Assembly (NCBI GenBank): GCA_031264465.1
Contig: JAISDX010000148.1
Location: forward strand, 1 to 43,103
DNA from: Deltaproteobacteria bacterium
Lineage (GTDB): Bacteria > Desulfobacterota > Desulfovibrionia > Desulfovibrionales > Desulfovibrionaceae
Direction: 5' to 3'
DNA: 43,103 nucleotides
The notes under the pieces were generated by a model. It was not told the origin of the DNA and did no database searches. It saw nothing but the letters and a program-made list of their open reading frames with translations. The position numbers and the translations under genes were made by a program. Position 1 is the stretch's first letter, and each line of letters begins with the position of its first letter. Of the stretch, positions 9,157 to 18,900 are shown piece by piece.

Positions 9157-11247
9157 ATGACCGACCCAAGCAGCGCCGCCACCCCAGCAACCGCAAACCA
9201 GCCGGAGATACTCTCCCCGGCCGGCGACATGTCATCGGCCCTGGCCGGCCTGGCCGCCGGGGCGGACGCCCTGTATCTGGGCCTGAAACATTTTTCGGCG
9301 CGCATGCAGGCGGACAACTTCGCCACGAACGAACTGGCCGCGCTCCTGGACCTGGCCCACAGCCAGGGCCGGAAAATATACGTGGCCATGAACACCTTTT
9401 TCAAACCCGGTGAGGAAGCGGCCGTCTCCAGGATGATCCGCCGCCTGCTGCAGGGGCCGCACCCGGACGCCATTATCGCCCAGGACCTGGCCATCATCGA
9501 ACTGGCCCGCCAGGCCGGTTTTGACGGCGAAATCCATTTTTCCACCCTGGCCAACCTCACCCACCAGGCCTGCCTGTGCTCGGCCGCCAACCTGGGCGCC
9601 AGCCGGGTCATCCTGCCGCGTGAGCTCTCCATTGACGAAATCCGCCTGCTGAACCAGGCCCGGCCGCAAAACCTGGGGCTGGAAATATTCGTGCACGGCG
9701 CGCTTTGCTATTGCGTTTCCGGCCGCTGCTGGTGGTCGAGCTACCTGGGCGGCAAAAGCGGCCTGCGCGGGCGCTGCGTGCAGCCCTGCCGCCGCGTCTA
9801 CAAACAGGGCGGCAAGGAAGGGCGCTTTTTCTCCTGCCGCGACTTCTCGCTGGACGCCCTCCTGAAAACCACCCTGGAATTTTCCGGCATCAGGTCCTGG
9901 AAAATAGAAGGCCGTAAAAAAGGTCCGCACTACGTCTATTACGTGACCACGGCCTACAAGCTCCTGCGCGACAACCCGCAGGACCCCGCCGCCAAAAACG
10001 AAGCCGGGGAACTGCTGGAAATGGCTCTGGGCCGCCCGTACACCCGGGGGCGTTTTTTGCCGCAGCGCGGCCTTTCGCCCACCGCTTTCGGCCCGGCGCC
10101 GAAAACCGACAAGGGCGATAACCGGGGCGGCGACAAAAAAACGAATTACCAGACCGACTCCGGCCTCCTCTGCGGCCGGGTGGTAATGGAGCAGGACAAG
10201 AAAAGCATGGCCGTCAAGGCGTCCATGGAGCTTATCCCCAAAGATTTTCTGCGGATAGGCAGCGAGGAGGATTCCTGGCACCAGACGTTTTCCCTGGGCA
10301 AACGCCTGCCCAAGGGCGGCATGCTGACCTTGAACGCGCCCAAACACAAAACCCCCAGGCTGGGCACGCCGGTTTACCTGATTGATCGGCGCGAGCCGGA
10401 GCTTACGCAAATTCTCAAAACCTGGCAGGACAAGCTGGCGGCGCGGCGCCCCAAGGTCAAAAAAGACGCCGACATACCGGAATTCCAACCCTATGCGCCC
10501 CGGCCGGAAAACATGCGCGGGGCGCGCCGGCTGGACATTGTGGTGCGCGGCGCCCTGCCGCACGGCCGTCGGGGCAAGGAAGGCATAAAGCCCGGCACGG
10601 TTCAGGGCCTCTGGCTTTCGCCCAGAGCCCTGAACGAGGTTTCCCGCACCCTGTTCGGACGCATTTCCTGGTGGCTGCCGCCGGTAATCTGGCCGGATGA
10701 GGAAGAAAACTGGCTGCGCAACATCCGTCAGGCCCAGCGCAACGGGGCCAGGCACTTTGTCTGCAATTCCCCCTGGCAGGAAGCCATGTTCGAGAGCAAG
10801 CAGAACCTTTCCCTCACCGCCGGGCCCTTCTGCAACCTCACGAACGCCTTCGCCCTGGGCGCCCTGGCCCGCCTGGGCTACAGTCAGGCCATAGTCAGCC
10901 CGGAGCTTTCGGCCGCCGACTTCCTGGCCCTGCCGGCGCAAAGTCCCCTGCCCCTGGGGGTGGTGGCGAGCGGCTACTGGCCGGCCGGCATCACGCGCTA
11001 CCCGGTGCTGCCGCTCAAACCGGACGAAGTGCTCCACAGCCCCAAGCGCGAAGGCTTCTGGTTTCGCCAGTACGGCCAGAACAACTGGATTTACCCCTCC
11101 TGGCCGCTGGATTTGAGCGCATACCGCCAGCAGCTTGAAAAAGCCGGCTACATCACCTTCGTGCACCTGCAGGAATACCCGCCCAAAGAACTGGAAAACC
11201 GGCCTGGACGCACCAGCGAATTCAACTGGAAAATTGACGTGCTTTAG
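9157..11247 (+). CDS. Peptidase U32 family protein (probable Fe-S RNA-modification or hydroxylase enzyme)
   Basis: 696 residues. The N-terminus EILSPAGDMSSALAGLAAGADALYLGL is the U32 family signature, as are FVHGALCYCVSGRCWW (Cys184, Cys191) and GRCVQPCRR (Cys207, Cys211), followed by SCRDFSLDALL and SWKIEGRKKGPHYVYYVTTAY. Characterised members (RlhA, TrhP, UbiU/UbiV) bind a [4Fe-4S] cluster through cysteines in this region and act in O2-independent hydroxylation of 23S rRNA, tRNA or ubiquinone. The length and the long C-terminal extension resemble RlhA more than UbiU/V, but I cannot assign the substrate. The gene stands alone after tamB. ATG 9157 is the first start before the conserved domain, with a poor ribosome-binding site. 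Confidence 0.8.
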   Translation: MTDPSSAATPATANQPEILSPAGDMSSALAGLAAGADALYLGLKHFSARMQADNFATNELAALLDLAHSQGRKIYVAMNTFFKPGEEAAVSRMIRRLLQGPHPDAIIAQDLAIIELARQAGFDGEIHFSTLANLTHQACLCSAANLGASRVILPRELSIDEIRLLNQARPQNLGLEIFVHGALCYCVSGRCWWSSYLGGKSGLRGRCVQPCRRVYKQGGKEGRFFSCRDFSLDALLKTTLEFSGIRSWKIEGRKKGPHYVYYVTTAYKLLRDNPQDPAAKNEAGELLEMALGRPYTRGRFLPQRGLSPTAFGPAPKTDKGDNRGGDKKTNYQTDSGLLCGRVVMEQDKKSMAVKASMELIPKDFLRIGSEEDSWHQTFSLGKRLPKGGMLTLNAPKHKTPRLGTPVYLIDRREPELTQILKTWQDKLAARRPKVKKDADIPEFQPYAPRPENMRGARRLDIVVRGALPHGRRGKEGIKPGTVQGLWLSPRALNEVSRTLFGRISWWLPPVIWPDEEENWLRNIRQAQRNGARHFVCNSPWQEAMFESKQNLSLTAGPFCNLTNAFALGALARLGYSQAIVSPELSAADFLALPAQSPLPLGVVASGYWPAGITRYPVLPLKPDEVLHSPKREGFWFRQYGQNNWIYPSWPLDLSAYRQQLEKAGYITFVHLQEYPPKELENRPGRTSEFNWKIDVL

Positions 11248-11371
11248 GTTTTGTAGTTGATCATCAGGTTGAACGCGACCATGTCGCCCGGTGTTGGCAT
11301 AAGCGCGCGCCGCACGCTTTGGAACGGATAAAGTCGCCGCGCGTCAGTTTGTAATCAATACCGTCCACCAT
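11244..11371 (-). pseudogene. Possible remnant of an unidentified protein gene
   Basis: The gap after the U32 gene reads on the minus strand as MVDGIDYKLTRGDF and, after a frame change near 11325, as LYPFQSVRRALMPTP then GDMVAFNLMINYKT followed by TAA, which overlaps the U32 stop. Both pieces look like genuine coding sequence, as of the C-terminal end of a larger protein, but no single frame joins them, no ribosome-binding site precedes the ATG, and a TAA lies immediately upstream. I therefore read it as a decayed fragment; the family is not recognised. The remaining bases up to 11424 show nothing clear. Confidence 0.35.
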
Positions 11372-11424
11372 TTAAACAATGTTCAAAGTAAAAAGCGGGA
11401 AAACCTTTCTGGTGGTACCCACGC

Positions 11425-12141
11425 ATGTCCCATAAAAACACCTGTGCCAGCAGTTACGGCACCCGCCCATGCAGCCGGGGCAAAAGAGGCAAACTGCGGC
11501 TGATTATAGCGGCCGCAGCCGCCCTGCTGCTTTTGGCCGGCGGAGTTTTTGTGCTGGAACGCTACGGGTTGACCAACATCCTGCAACGGACCGGCCTGGA
11601 CAAATCGCTGGCCCAAGCCGGCCTGATTGCGCCGCGCCCGGAAATCGGCGATGCAATAGACAGTTTCAACGGGGTGGCCGTCTACTTCAACGGCCCGGTG
11701 GGCAGCGTGAGCGGGCGCAACAGCGCGCCGGACGGCTACAACCTGGGACAAAAGTACCAGTGCGTGGAATTTGTGAAACGTTACTACTTTGAGGCCCTGC
11801 AACACAAAATGCCCGACCCCTGGGGACACGCCAAGAATTTTTACGATCCGGCCGTGGCCGACGGCCGCCAGAACCCGGCCCGGGGGCTCGTGCAATACCG
11901 CAATGGCGGCCGGGGCCGCCCGAAAGCCCAGGATATGATCGTTTTTGACGGCATCCGGTACGGTCACGTGGCCATTATTTCGGAAGTGGGCGAAGATTAT
12001 ATTGAAATCGTCCAGCAGAACCCCGGCCCCTATCACCCCTCGCGCGAGCGGCACCGGTTGACGGAAAAAAAAAGGGACGGCAAATCGTTCTGGCAAGTGG
12101 ACGGGGCGCGCCACACCCTGGGCTGGCTGCGTAAAGAATAG
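11425..12141 (+). CDS. Membrane-anchored CHAP-domain protein (putative amidase)
   Basis: 238 residues. A basic N-terminal tail is followed by one membrane helix (about residues 28-46, LRLIIAAAAALLLLAGGVF), so the catalytic domain should face the periplasm. The rest is a CHAP (NlpC/P60-like) fold: nucleophile Cys113 in YQCVEFVKRYY, His181 in YGHVAIISEV, and Asn199 in QQNPG form the expected triad. CHAP enzymes cut peptidoglycan peptides or, in the glutathionylspermidine amidase subgroup, gamma-glutamyl-polyamine amides; the YNLGQKYQCVEFVKRYY pattern resembles that subgroup. No synthetase domain is present. Substrate is undecided. The gene is convergent with the DUF523 gene, with 4 bases between their stops. 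Confidence 0.78.
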   Translation: MSHKNTCASSYGTRPCSRGKRGKLRLIIAAAAALLLLAGGVFVLERYGLTNILQRTGLDKSLAQAGLIAPRPEIGDAIDSFNGVAVYFNGPVGSVSGRNSAPDGYNLGQKYQCVEFVKRYYFEALQHKMPDPWGHAKNFYDPAVADGRQNPARGLVQYRNGGRGRPKAQDMIVFDGIRYGHVAIISEVGEDYIEIVQQNPGPYHPSRERHRLTEKKRDGKSFWQVDGARHTLGWLRKE

Positions 12142-12145
12142 GCCT

Positions 12146-12610
12146 TTACCGGCTTTCGCCCGGCAGCAGGTCCAGCGCGGAAACGCATTCGTCCTCGTTG
12201 ATTACCGTGACGCCGTTCGCGGCCAGCAGCGCCGCCGCCAGACCCTGTCCGGCGATTACACGGCCGCTGAAAGTGCCGTCATAAATGCGCTTGCCGCCGC
12301 AGGCAGGGCTCTTTTCCTTGAGTACCGCCAGGCGCAGGTTATACCGCCGGGCCAGCTCCAGCGCCTGTTCGGCCCCGGCCAGCACCCGCTCGGTCACGTC
12401 CCGTCCGTCCTTGCTTACAGCCCGGCCGCCGCGCAGCTCACAAGGCGGGCGCGGCGCGGGGAGCCCGCCGTCCACTTCCGGGCAGACCGGCAGCGCCAAA
12501 CCCTGTTCATACAGCCGGACCAGTTCGGGGTGCGGCGCGGCCCGCCCGTCATAACGGCAAGGGGCGCCGCACAGGCAGGCGCTGGCCAGCAGGCAAGGAG
12601 TATTTTTCAT
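12146..12610 (-). CDS. DUF523 family protein
   Basis: 154 residues, normal for the family. It shows the conserved cysteine clusters of DUF523: SACLCGAPCRYDG near the N-terminus, LPVCPEVDGGLPAPRPPCE in the middle, and KEKSPACGGKRIYDG then FSGRVIAGQGLAAALL in the second half. The family is widespread; its biochemical role is not established, though the cysteines suggest metal or Fe-S binding. It starts 6 bases after the stop of the upstream membrane/spermidine-synthase-like gene on the same strand, so the two are probably cotranscribed. Confidence 0.85.
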   Translation of the reverse strand: MKNTPCLLASACLCGAPCRYDGRAAPHPELVRLYEQGLALPVCPEVDGGLPAPRPPCELRGGRAVSKDGRDVTERVLAGAEQALELARRYNLRLAVLKEKSPACGGKRIYDGTFSGRVIAGQGLAAALLAANGVTVINEDECVSALDLLPGESR

Positions 12611-12616
12611 TATATC

Positions 12617-14272
12617 TCAATACATGAGTGGCAAAGCGTAACGCTCCACCGGGGCGAAATCGTCGTACAAGGGCGGCAGGTCGCCGGCCAGGCGGATGCG
12701 CCATTCGTTTTCCAGCAGGTTTACGGCGGTGTTCAGTTCCTCCCGCGCCTGGAAAGGCCAGGCGGCCAGCTCCGGCGCCAGGCCCCGGCGGCGCAGGTCG
12801 TTTGCCCCGGGCAGATCCCGCTCTTGCTTGAAAGCCACCAGCATAACGTTCTGGATTTGCCCGGAGTGCTGGGAGCTTAACGAAGGGTAGACGCGCACGT
12901 CCGGGAAGACCCGCTCGAAGCTGGCCCGGATGGAGCGCAAAAGCTGGCTTTTCTCGCCGGTGACGGATGAAATGACATTGCCGATGAACAGGCCCTCGTC
13001 ATCCAACGCGGTGTAAATGCTCTGGGCGCACTCCACCGTGCTCATCTGGAACGGGAGGTTGTAAACCGAACTGAAAGTGTCTCCCATAATGATGTCGTAG
13101 CCGGGCGCGTCGCCGGTCCCGCCGCCCGCCGCCAGCGGCACGGAGGAATTCGGGGCGCGCGACCGGGCGTAGCGGTTCAGGTAAAGGCGGGCGTCCTCGT
13201 GGTGGATGGTCAGGCGCGGGTCGTCCTTCAGGGCAAACAGCCGCCTGGCCAGTTCGGTCACTGCCGGGTCGATTTCCACCACGTCCAAGGTGATATCATG
13301 GCGCGTGCGCAGCAGGTATTTGGGAATGGAGTAGCCCGCGCCGCCCAGCATCAAAAAACGCCCGCTGCCGGGTTTGAGCTGCCAGGCCAGGGCGAATTTT
13401 TTGGTATAGGAGAGCGCCAGTTCGGTGGGCGAATCCAGGTACATGCCGGACTGGACAAGATCGGGCGGGGTGTGCAACTCGCGCAGGATGCGGCCGCCCG
13501 GCTCGCGCAGGTCGCGAATTTCCAGGCGGCTGTAGCGGGTATCCACCTTGACCACGCCGGAGCGGAATTCGGCCAGTTCCCACATTTTCTGCATGGCGCC
13601 GAAAACCAGGCAGGCGATGAGTCCCAGTACGGGCATCAGGACAAGGCGCTTGTTTTTGCCGATTTTCACCCCGCCGGCCATGACGGCCAGAAGGGACACG
13701 GACATCAACACCGAGGCCACCATGTAGATGGTCAGGCGCGAACCGATCCAGGCAACGAAAAAATAACCGCCCAAAAAAGTACCCAAAATGGAACCGATGG
13801 CCGAAAGGGCCGAAAACCGCCCGATCAGCGCGCCGGCCTGCCCGACCGGAGTTTTGCGCAGTTCCAGGGCCACGCGCACCGTGTAGGGCGAAACCATGCC
13901 CAAGAGCAGGCTGGCCGGGCCGAACAGAAAAATGGCGGCGAAAATAGCGCCCATCTCCGGCCGAAACCCGGCGCTGGCAATCAGGCTGAGCACGCCGGCG
14001 TGGAACAGGCCGATAAAAAGCACGCTGAAGGCCGCGCCCAAAATGACGGCGGCCAGGCGCTTGGGTTCCGGGGTACGGTCGGCCAGCTTCCCGCCCAGCC
14101 AGTAGCCGACGGACAAAAAGGCCAGGATTACCCCGATCAGGGCCGTCCAGACCAGCACGGAAGCGCCAAGGTATGGCGCCATGATGCGCGAGCCGGTCAT
14201 TTCCAGAATCATCACGGCCGCGCCGCACAAAAAGGCCACCGCTTCAAGCATTGAACGCCTCCAAAAAAGCAA
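12617..14272 (-). CDS. Fused membrane (MFS-like) and spermidine-synthase-like protein
   Basis: 551 residues. The N-terminal 220 residues hold about seven hydrophobic segments (AVAFLCGAAVMILEM, WTALIGVILAFLSVGYWLG and others) as in fused MFS/spermidine synthases. The C-terminal part is a Rossmann methyltransferase-like SpeE domain: FLMLGGAGYSIPKYLL binds the nucleoside, VVEIDPAVTELARRLF is motif II, and IIMGDTFSSVYNLPFQMSTVE replaces the usual catalytic region. In true SpeE the residue after the strand is Asp in D-[ST]-[ST]-D-P; here it is GDTFSS, so polyamine synthesis is not assured. Comparable fusions occur in many bacteria with unknown product. The gene is followed closely by the DUF523 gene. 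Confidence 0.82.
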   Translation of the reverse strand: MLFWRRSMLEAVAFLCGAAVMILEMTGSRIMAPYLGASVLVWTALIGVILAFLSVGYWLGGKLADRTPEPKRLAAVILGAAFSVLFIGLFHAGVLSLIASAGFRPEMGAIFAAIFLFGPASLLLGMVSPYTVRVALELRKTPVGQAGALIGRFSALSAIGSILGTFLGGYFFVAWIGSRLTIYMVASVLMSVSLLAVMAGGVKIGKNKRLVLMPVLGLIACLVFGAMQKMWELAEFRSGVVKVDTRYSRLEIRDLREPGGRILRELHTPPDLVQSGMYLDSPTELALSYTKKFALAWQLKPGSGRFLMLGGAGYSIPKYLLRTRHDITLDVVEIDPAVTELARRLFALKDDPRLTIHHEDARLYLNRYARSRAPNSSVPLAAGGGTGDAPGYDIIMGDTFSSVYNLPFQMSTVECAQSIYTALDDEGLFIGNVISSVTGEKSQLLRSIRASFERVFPDVRVYPSLSSQHSGQIQNVMLVAFKQERDLPGANDLRRRGLAPELAAWPFQAREELNTAVNLLENEWRIRLAGDLPPLYDDFAPVERYALPLMY

Positions 14273-14287
14273 AACGCTTTAACCGCA

Positions 14288-14316
14288 TTGACACTAATAC
14301 GAATCTGTGAAAATAT
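14288..14316 (+). promoter_or_regulatory. Probable sigma-70-type promoter of infA
   Basis: A perfect -35 box TTGACA (14288-14293) is followed after 17 bases by AAATAT (14311-14316), a weak -10 match. It lies 55 bases before infA and in the short gap between the divergent fused SpeE-like gene and infA. A good ribosome-binding site (AGGAGG, about 14361-14366) precedes the infA start. Confidence 0.5.
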
Positions 14317-14370
14317 CCACCGTTCACGTTCAACCGGACAATCCGGGGTTATTCTCAAGCAGGAGGACGC

Positions 14371-14589
14371 ATGGCGAAGGAAGATGCCATTGAAATCGAC
14401 GGTGTGGTGCAGGAAGCCCTTCCCAACGCCATGTTCAGAGTCGAACTGGAAAACAAACATGTTGTGCTGGCGCATATTTCTGGTAAAATGCGCAAGTTCT
14501 ACATTCGCATTCTGCCGGGCGACAAGGTCAAAGTGGAACTTTCCCCCTACGACCTCACCCGGGGCCGCATCACCTATCGCATGAAATAG
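14371..14589 (+). CDS. infA: Translation initiation factor IF-1
   Basis: 72 residues, exactly the usual length. It is an S1/OB-fold protein that binds the A site of the 30S subunit during initiation. The sequence [21 protein letters not shown], then [47 protein letters not shown] is almost the family consensus. It is preceded by AGGAGG at good spacing and by its own promoter, so it is probably transcribed alone. Nothing unusual is visible. Confidence 0.97.
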   Translation: MAKEDAIEIDGVVQEALPNAMFRVELENKHVVLAHISGKMRKFYIRILPGDKVKVELSPYDLTRGRITYRMK

Positions 14590-14681
14590 CCCCCCGAGGC
14601 CCTTTCCGCCCCATTCTGGCTTACAGTTTCCCCGGCAGGCGGAGAGCCCGCGGCGCCTTATGCGCGTTCCGCAAGGATTTT

Positions 14682-15944
14682 ATGTTTAACAGCCGGATTT
14701 TCTTCAGCTTTCCCGCCTTGTTGCTCCTGGTCTTTCTCACTCTTTTCGCTGGCGGTTGTTCCGACAAAGAAGATACCGCCCAAGGCGGCCGTCCGGTGCC
14801 GGTGCGCACCGCCGCGGTCACTGTGGACGACGTGCAGCAGACGCTCGCCGTAATCGGCCACGTGGAGCCCTCGGCCTCGGTCAGCGTGGCCTCGCAGGTA
14901 AACGGCCAGCTTCTGGAAGTGCTGGTCAAGCCCGGGCATTACGTCAAGGCCGGGCAGATCCTGTTCCGGCTGGATCGGCGCGCCCTGGAAGCTTCCCTTA
15001 AGCAGGCCGAAGCCATGCTGGCCCGCGACAACGCCCAGCTCCGGCGGGCCCGGCAAGACCTGGCCCGTTACAAAGCCTTGGCCGACCGCAACTACACCAG
15101 CCGCCAGCAGTACGAACAGAGCCTTTCCGAGGTGGAATCGCTTGAGGCCGTCATTGCCGAAGATACCGCCATTATCGACAGCGCCAAGGTCGAGCTCGGC
15201 CACACCGAAATTTCCGCCCCCCTTTCCGGGCGGGTGGGCGAAATTTTGCTCGACCCCGGCAACATCGTCAAGGCGGGCGATATGCGGCTTTTGCTAATCA
15301 ACACCATCAGCCCGGCCAAGGTGAGCTTTTCGGTGCCGGAAAAGCACCTGCCCGAACTGAATCGCCGCATGCGCCAAGGCAAAGTGGAAGTGCGCGTCCT
15401 GCCGGAAGGCGACGTGGGCGCGCCGGCAAGCGGCGCCCTGAGCTCCATTGACAACGCCGTGGACCGCGACACCGGCTCCATCAGCATGCAGGCCGCGTTC
15501 CCCAACACCGACGAGCGCCTCTGGCCGGGGCAGTTCGTGCGGGTGTACATTGTCATGGAAGCGGTGCCGGACGCGCGGATCATTCCCTTCCGGGCCGCCC
15601 TGGAAGGCATGACCGGGCAGTACGTCTATGTTGTGGACAGCGAACACCGGGTAATGCCCCGGCCGGTGAAAAGCTACCTGATCGGCAACAACCGCCTGCA
15701 AATATCCGATGGGCTGGACGCCGGCGAAATAGTCGTCACCGACGGGCAGCTCAACCTTTACCCCGGCGCCAAGGTGGAAATAGTGAGCGGCGACCTGCCG
15801 CCCCGCCCGCCCGCGCCCCCCGATACCGACCAAGACAAAGGCCCGGCCTTGCAGACTCCGGGGATCGGCGGCATCGGCCTGGACGCTCCCCCCTCCCTCC
15901 AACCGCTTGAGGCCGTCCAGTCCGGTCAGCCGGACAAATCGTGA
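14682..15944 (+). CDS. RND efflux periplasmic adaptor (HlyD/MdtA-like membrane fusion protein)
   Basis: 420 residues. A lipoprotein signal ends in LFAGGC with Cys26, so the adaptor is probably anchored to the inner membrane by lipid. Then come the two biotinyl-lipoyl-like half motifs (GHVEPSASVSVASQVNGQLLEVLVKPGHYVKAGQIL and HTEISAPLSGRVGEILLDPGNIVKAGDMRLL) flanking an alpha-helical hairpin (residues about 105-165), a beta-barrel domain, and a Pro-rich C-terminal tail (about 370-400). It links the RND pump to an outer-membrane channel. The stop overlaps the GTG of the next gene by 4 bases (GTGA), so the two are translationally coupled. The channel gene is not in the window. Confidence 0.9.
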   Translation: MFNSRIFFSFPALLLLVFLTLFAGGCSDKEDTAQGGRPVPVRTAAVTVDDVQQTLAVIGHVEPSASVSVASQVNGQLLEVLVKPGHYVKAGQILFRLDRRALEASLKQAEAMLARDNAQLRRARQDLARYKALADRNYTSRQQYEQSLSEVESLEAVIAEDTAIIDSAKVELGHTEISAPLSGRVGEILLDPGNIVKAGDMRLLLINTISPAKVSFSVPEKHLPELNRRMRQGKVEVRVLPEGDVGAPASGALSSIDNAVDRDTGSISMQAAFPNTDERLWPGQFVRVYIVMEAVPDARIIPFRAALEGMTGQYVYVVDSEHRVMPRPVKSYLIGNNRLQISDGLDAGEIVVTDGQLNLYPGAKVEIVSGDLPPRPPAPPDTDQDKGPALQTPGIGGIGLDAPPSLQPLEAVQSGQPDKS

Positions 15945-18900
15945 ACATCAGCGCCCTGTTCATCCGCCGCCCGGTAGCCACCATCCTGCTGATGCTCGGG
16001 GTGATGGTGGCCGGGTTCATGGCCTACCGGAGCCTGCCGGTGGCGGACTTGCCCAGCGTGGACTTTCCCACGATCATGGTCAATGCCAGCCTCCCCGGCG
16101 CCAGCCCCGAAACCATGGCCGCCTCGGTGGCCACCCCCCTGGAAAAACGCTTCGCGATTATTTCCGGCCTGGATTCCGTAACTTCGGTCAACGCCATGGG
16201 CACGACCCGCGTTGTTCTGCAATTCGCCCTGGAGCGCGACATCGACGCCGCGGCCCAGGACGTGCAGACCGCCTTAGCCCAGGCCCAGCGCTCGCTGCCG
16301 GACGACATGCCTTCGCCTCCGACCATGCGCAAGGTCAACCCGGCCGACAGTCCCATTTTTTACCTCACCCTCACCTCGGACACCATGCGCATGTCCGACG
16401 TGAACGAATATGCCGAAAATTTCATGGCCCAGCGCCTTTCCAGCATCAGCGGCGTGGCCCAGGTGGACGTGTACGGCTCGCGCAAGTACGCGGTGCGCGT
16501 GCAGGTGGACCCGCAAGCCATGGCCGCCGTGGACCTGGGCATTGACGAAGTGGCCGCCGCCCTGCGCCAGGGCAACACCAACCTGCCGGTGGGCACGCTC
16601 AAGGGGCCGGAACGGGCCTACACCATCCAGAGCAGCGGCCAGCTCATGAACGCCGACGAATTTCGCCCGCTCATCGTGGTCTGGCGCAACGGGGCGCCGG
16701 TGCGCCTGAACACCATCGCCAAGGTAACGGACTCGGTGGAAAACGACCAGCGCCTCAGCTGGTACAACGGCAAAGAGTCGATGATCCTGGCCATCCGCCG
16801 CCAGCCCGGCACCAACACCGTGGAAGTGGTGGACCGCATCCGCAAGGAACTGCCGGAGCTGCGGCTGCAGGTGCCGCCGGCCATCAACATGGAAATCATG
16901 TTCGACCGTTCCGAGAGCATCCGCGAATCGGTGCACGACGTCAAATTTACCATGGTGCTGACCATCGCCCTGGTTATCGGGGTGATTTTCCTGTTCCTGC
17001 GCAACCTCTCGGCCACCTTCATCCCCAGTCTGGCCTTGCCCCTGTCCATTATCGGAGCCTGCGCGGTCATGTACCTGGCCGGCTTTTCCCTGAACAACAT
17101 CTCCCTGATGGCCCTGACGCTCTCGGTGGGCTTTGTGGTGGACGACGCCATCGTCATGCTCGAGAATATCGTCCGGCACATGGAAAACGGCAAAACTCCC
17201 AGGCAGGCCGCCCTGGACGGCTCGAAGCAGATCGGCTTCACCATTCTTTCCATGACCATTTCGCTGGTGGCGGTGTTCATTCCGGTGCTGTTCCTGGGCG
17301 GCATCGTGGGGCGGCTGTTCCACGAATTTGCCGTGACCATCGCGGCGGCTATTCTCATTTCCGGCGGCGTGGCCCTCATTCTCACCCCGATGCTTTGCAG
17401 CCGCTACCTGAGGCCGGGTGATCATGGGGGCCACGGCGACATTCACGAGCACGGCAGCAAAAAAAAGCAGAACGCCTTTTACGCCGCCCTGGAACACGGC
17501 ATGGACAAGCTGTTCCAGTTTTACCGGCGCACACTCCTCACGGTGCTGCGGCACAAGGGCAAGGCGCTTTTGTCCTCTTTCCTGCTCCTGGGGGTGACGG
17601 CATTTTTGTTCGTGCAGGCTCCCAAGGGTTTTATGCCGTTTGAAGATATCGGTAGCGTGAACATCACCGTGGAAACGGTGCAGGGCATATCTTTTGACGG
17701 GGTGCTGGAGTACCAGGCCCAAGTGGCGGACATTGTGCGGCGCGAGCCGGGCCTCCTGCGCTGGAGCGCCACGGTGGGGGCGAGCGGGCCGCAGTCTTCC
17801 ATGAACAACTTTTCCTTTTCGCTACGCTACGTGAAAAAGGAAGAGCGCGACGAAGACATCCAAAGCATCATGCGCCGCCTGCGCGAGCGCATTTCCGCAA
17901 TTCCGGGCGTGCTGGCCTATGTCTCGCAGCCGCCGCCCCTGCGCATTGGCGGCTCTTCCTCCAAAGCGCTCTACCAGTTCACCCTGCAAGGCACCGACAC
18001 CATCAGCCTGTACGCCAGCGTCGATTCCTTCATGCGCAAGATGTCCGACATACCCGGCGTCATCGACGTGAACTCCGACCTTTCCATGAGCAACCCGGAA
18101 GTGAAGGTGCAAATCAACCGCGACAAGTGCGCCGCCCTGGGCATTACCCCGGCCCAGGTGGAAAATGCCCTGTCCAACGCCTACAGTACGCGCAAGGTCA
18201 GCACCATCCTGGCTCCGACCAACGACTATTCGGTAATCCTGGAACTCCTGCCGGAATTCATGGACGGCATAAACTCGCTCAACTACCTGTACATCCGCTC
18301 CGGCAACGGAACGCTGGTGCCGCTCTCCACCCTGGTGGAAGTTTCCACCGGAGTAGGCCCCCTGGCCGTCAACCACACCGGGCAACTGCCCTCGGTGACC
18401 ATTTCCTTCAACCTGGCCAAGGGGCATTCCATCGGCACGGCCGTGGAAGCGGTGGAACGGCTGGCCGCCACCGATCTGCCCGACAATATCAGCACCAGTT
18501 TTCAGGGCACGGCCCAGGCTTTTCAGGATTCGCTGGACAACCTCTGGCTGCTCCTGCTCATGGCCGTGGTGGTCATCTACATCGTGCTGGGTATTTTGTA
18601 TGAGAGCTTCATCCACCCCCTGACCATCCTTTCCGGCCTGCCCGCGGCCGGTCTGGGGGCGCTGGTGATGCTGCTCATTTTCGGGAAGGACCTGGATATT
18701 TACGGCTTTGTCGGCATCATCATGCTGGTGGGCATTGTGAAAAAAAACGCCATTATGATGATCGACTTCGCCCTGGAAATGCAGCGCGGCGCTGGCGAGG
18801 GAAAAAGCGGCGGGCACGGGCACGGCGCCACCAAGTCCATCACCGCGGGCGCGCTGGTGCGCTTTCGCCCCATTCTCATGACCACCCTGGCCGCCATGAT

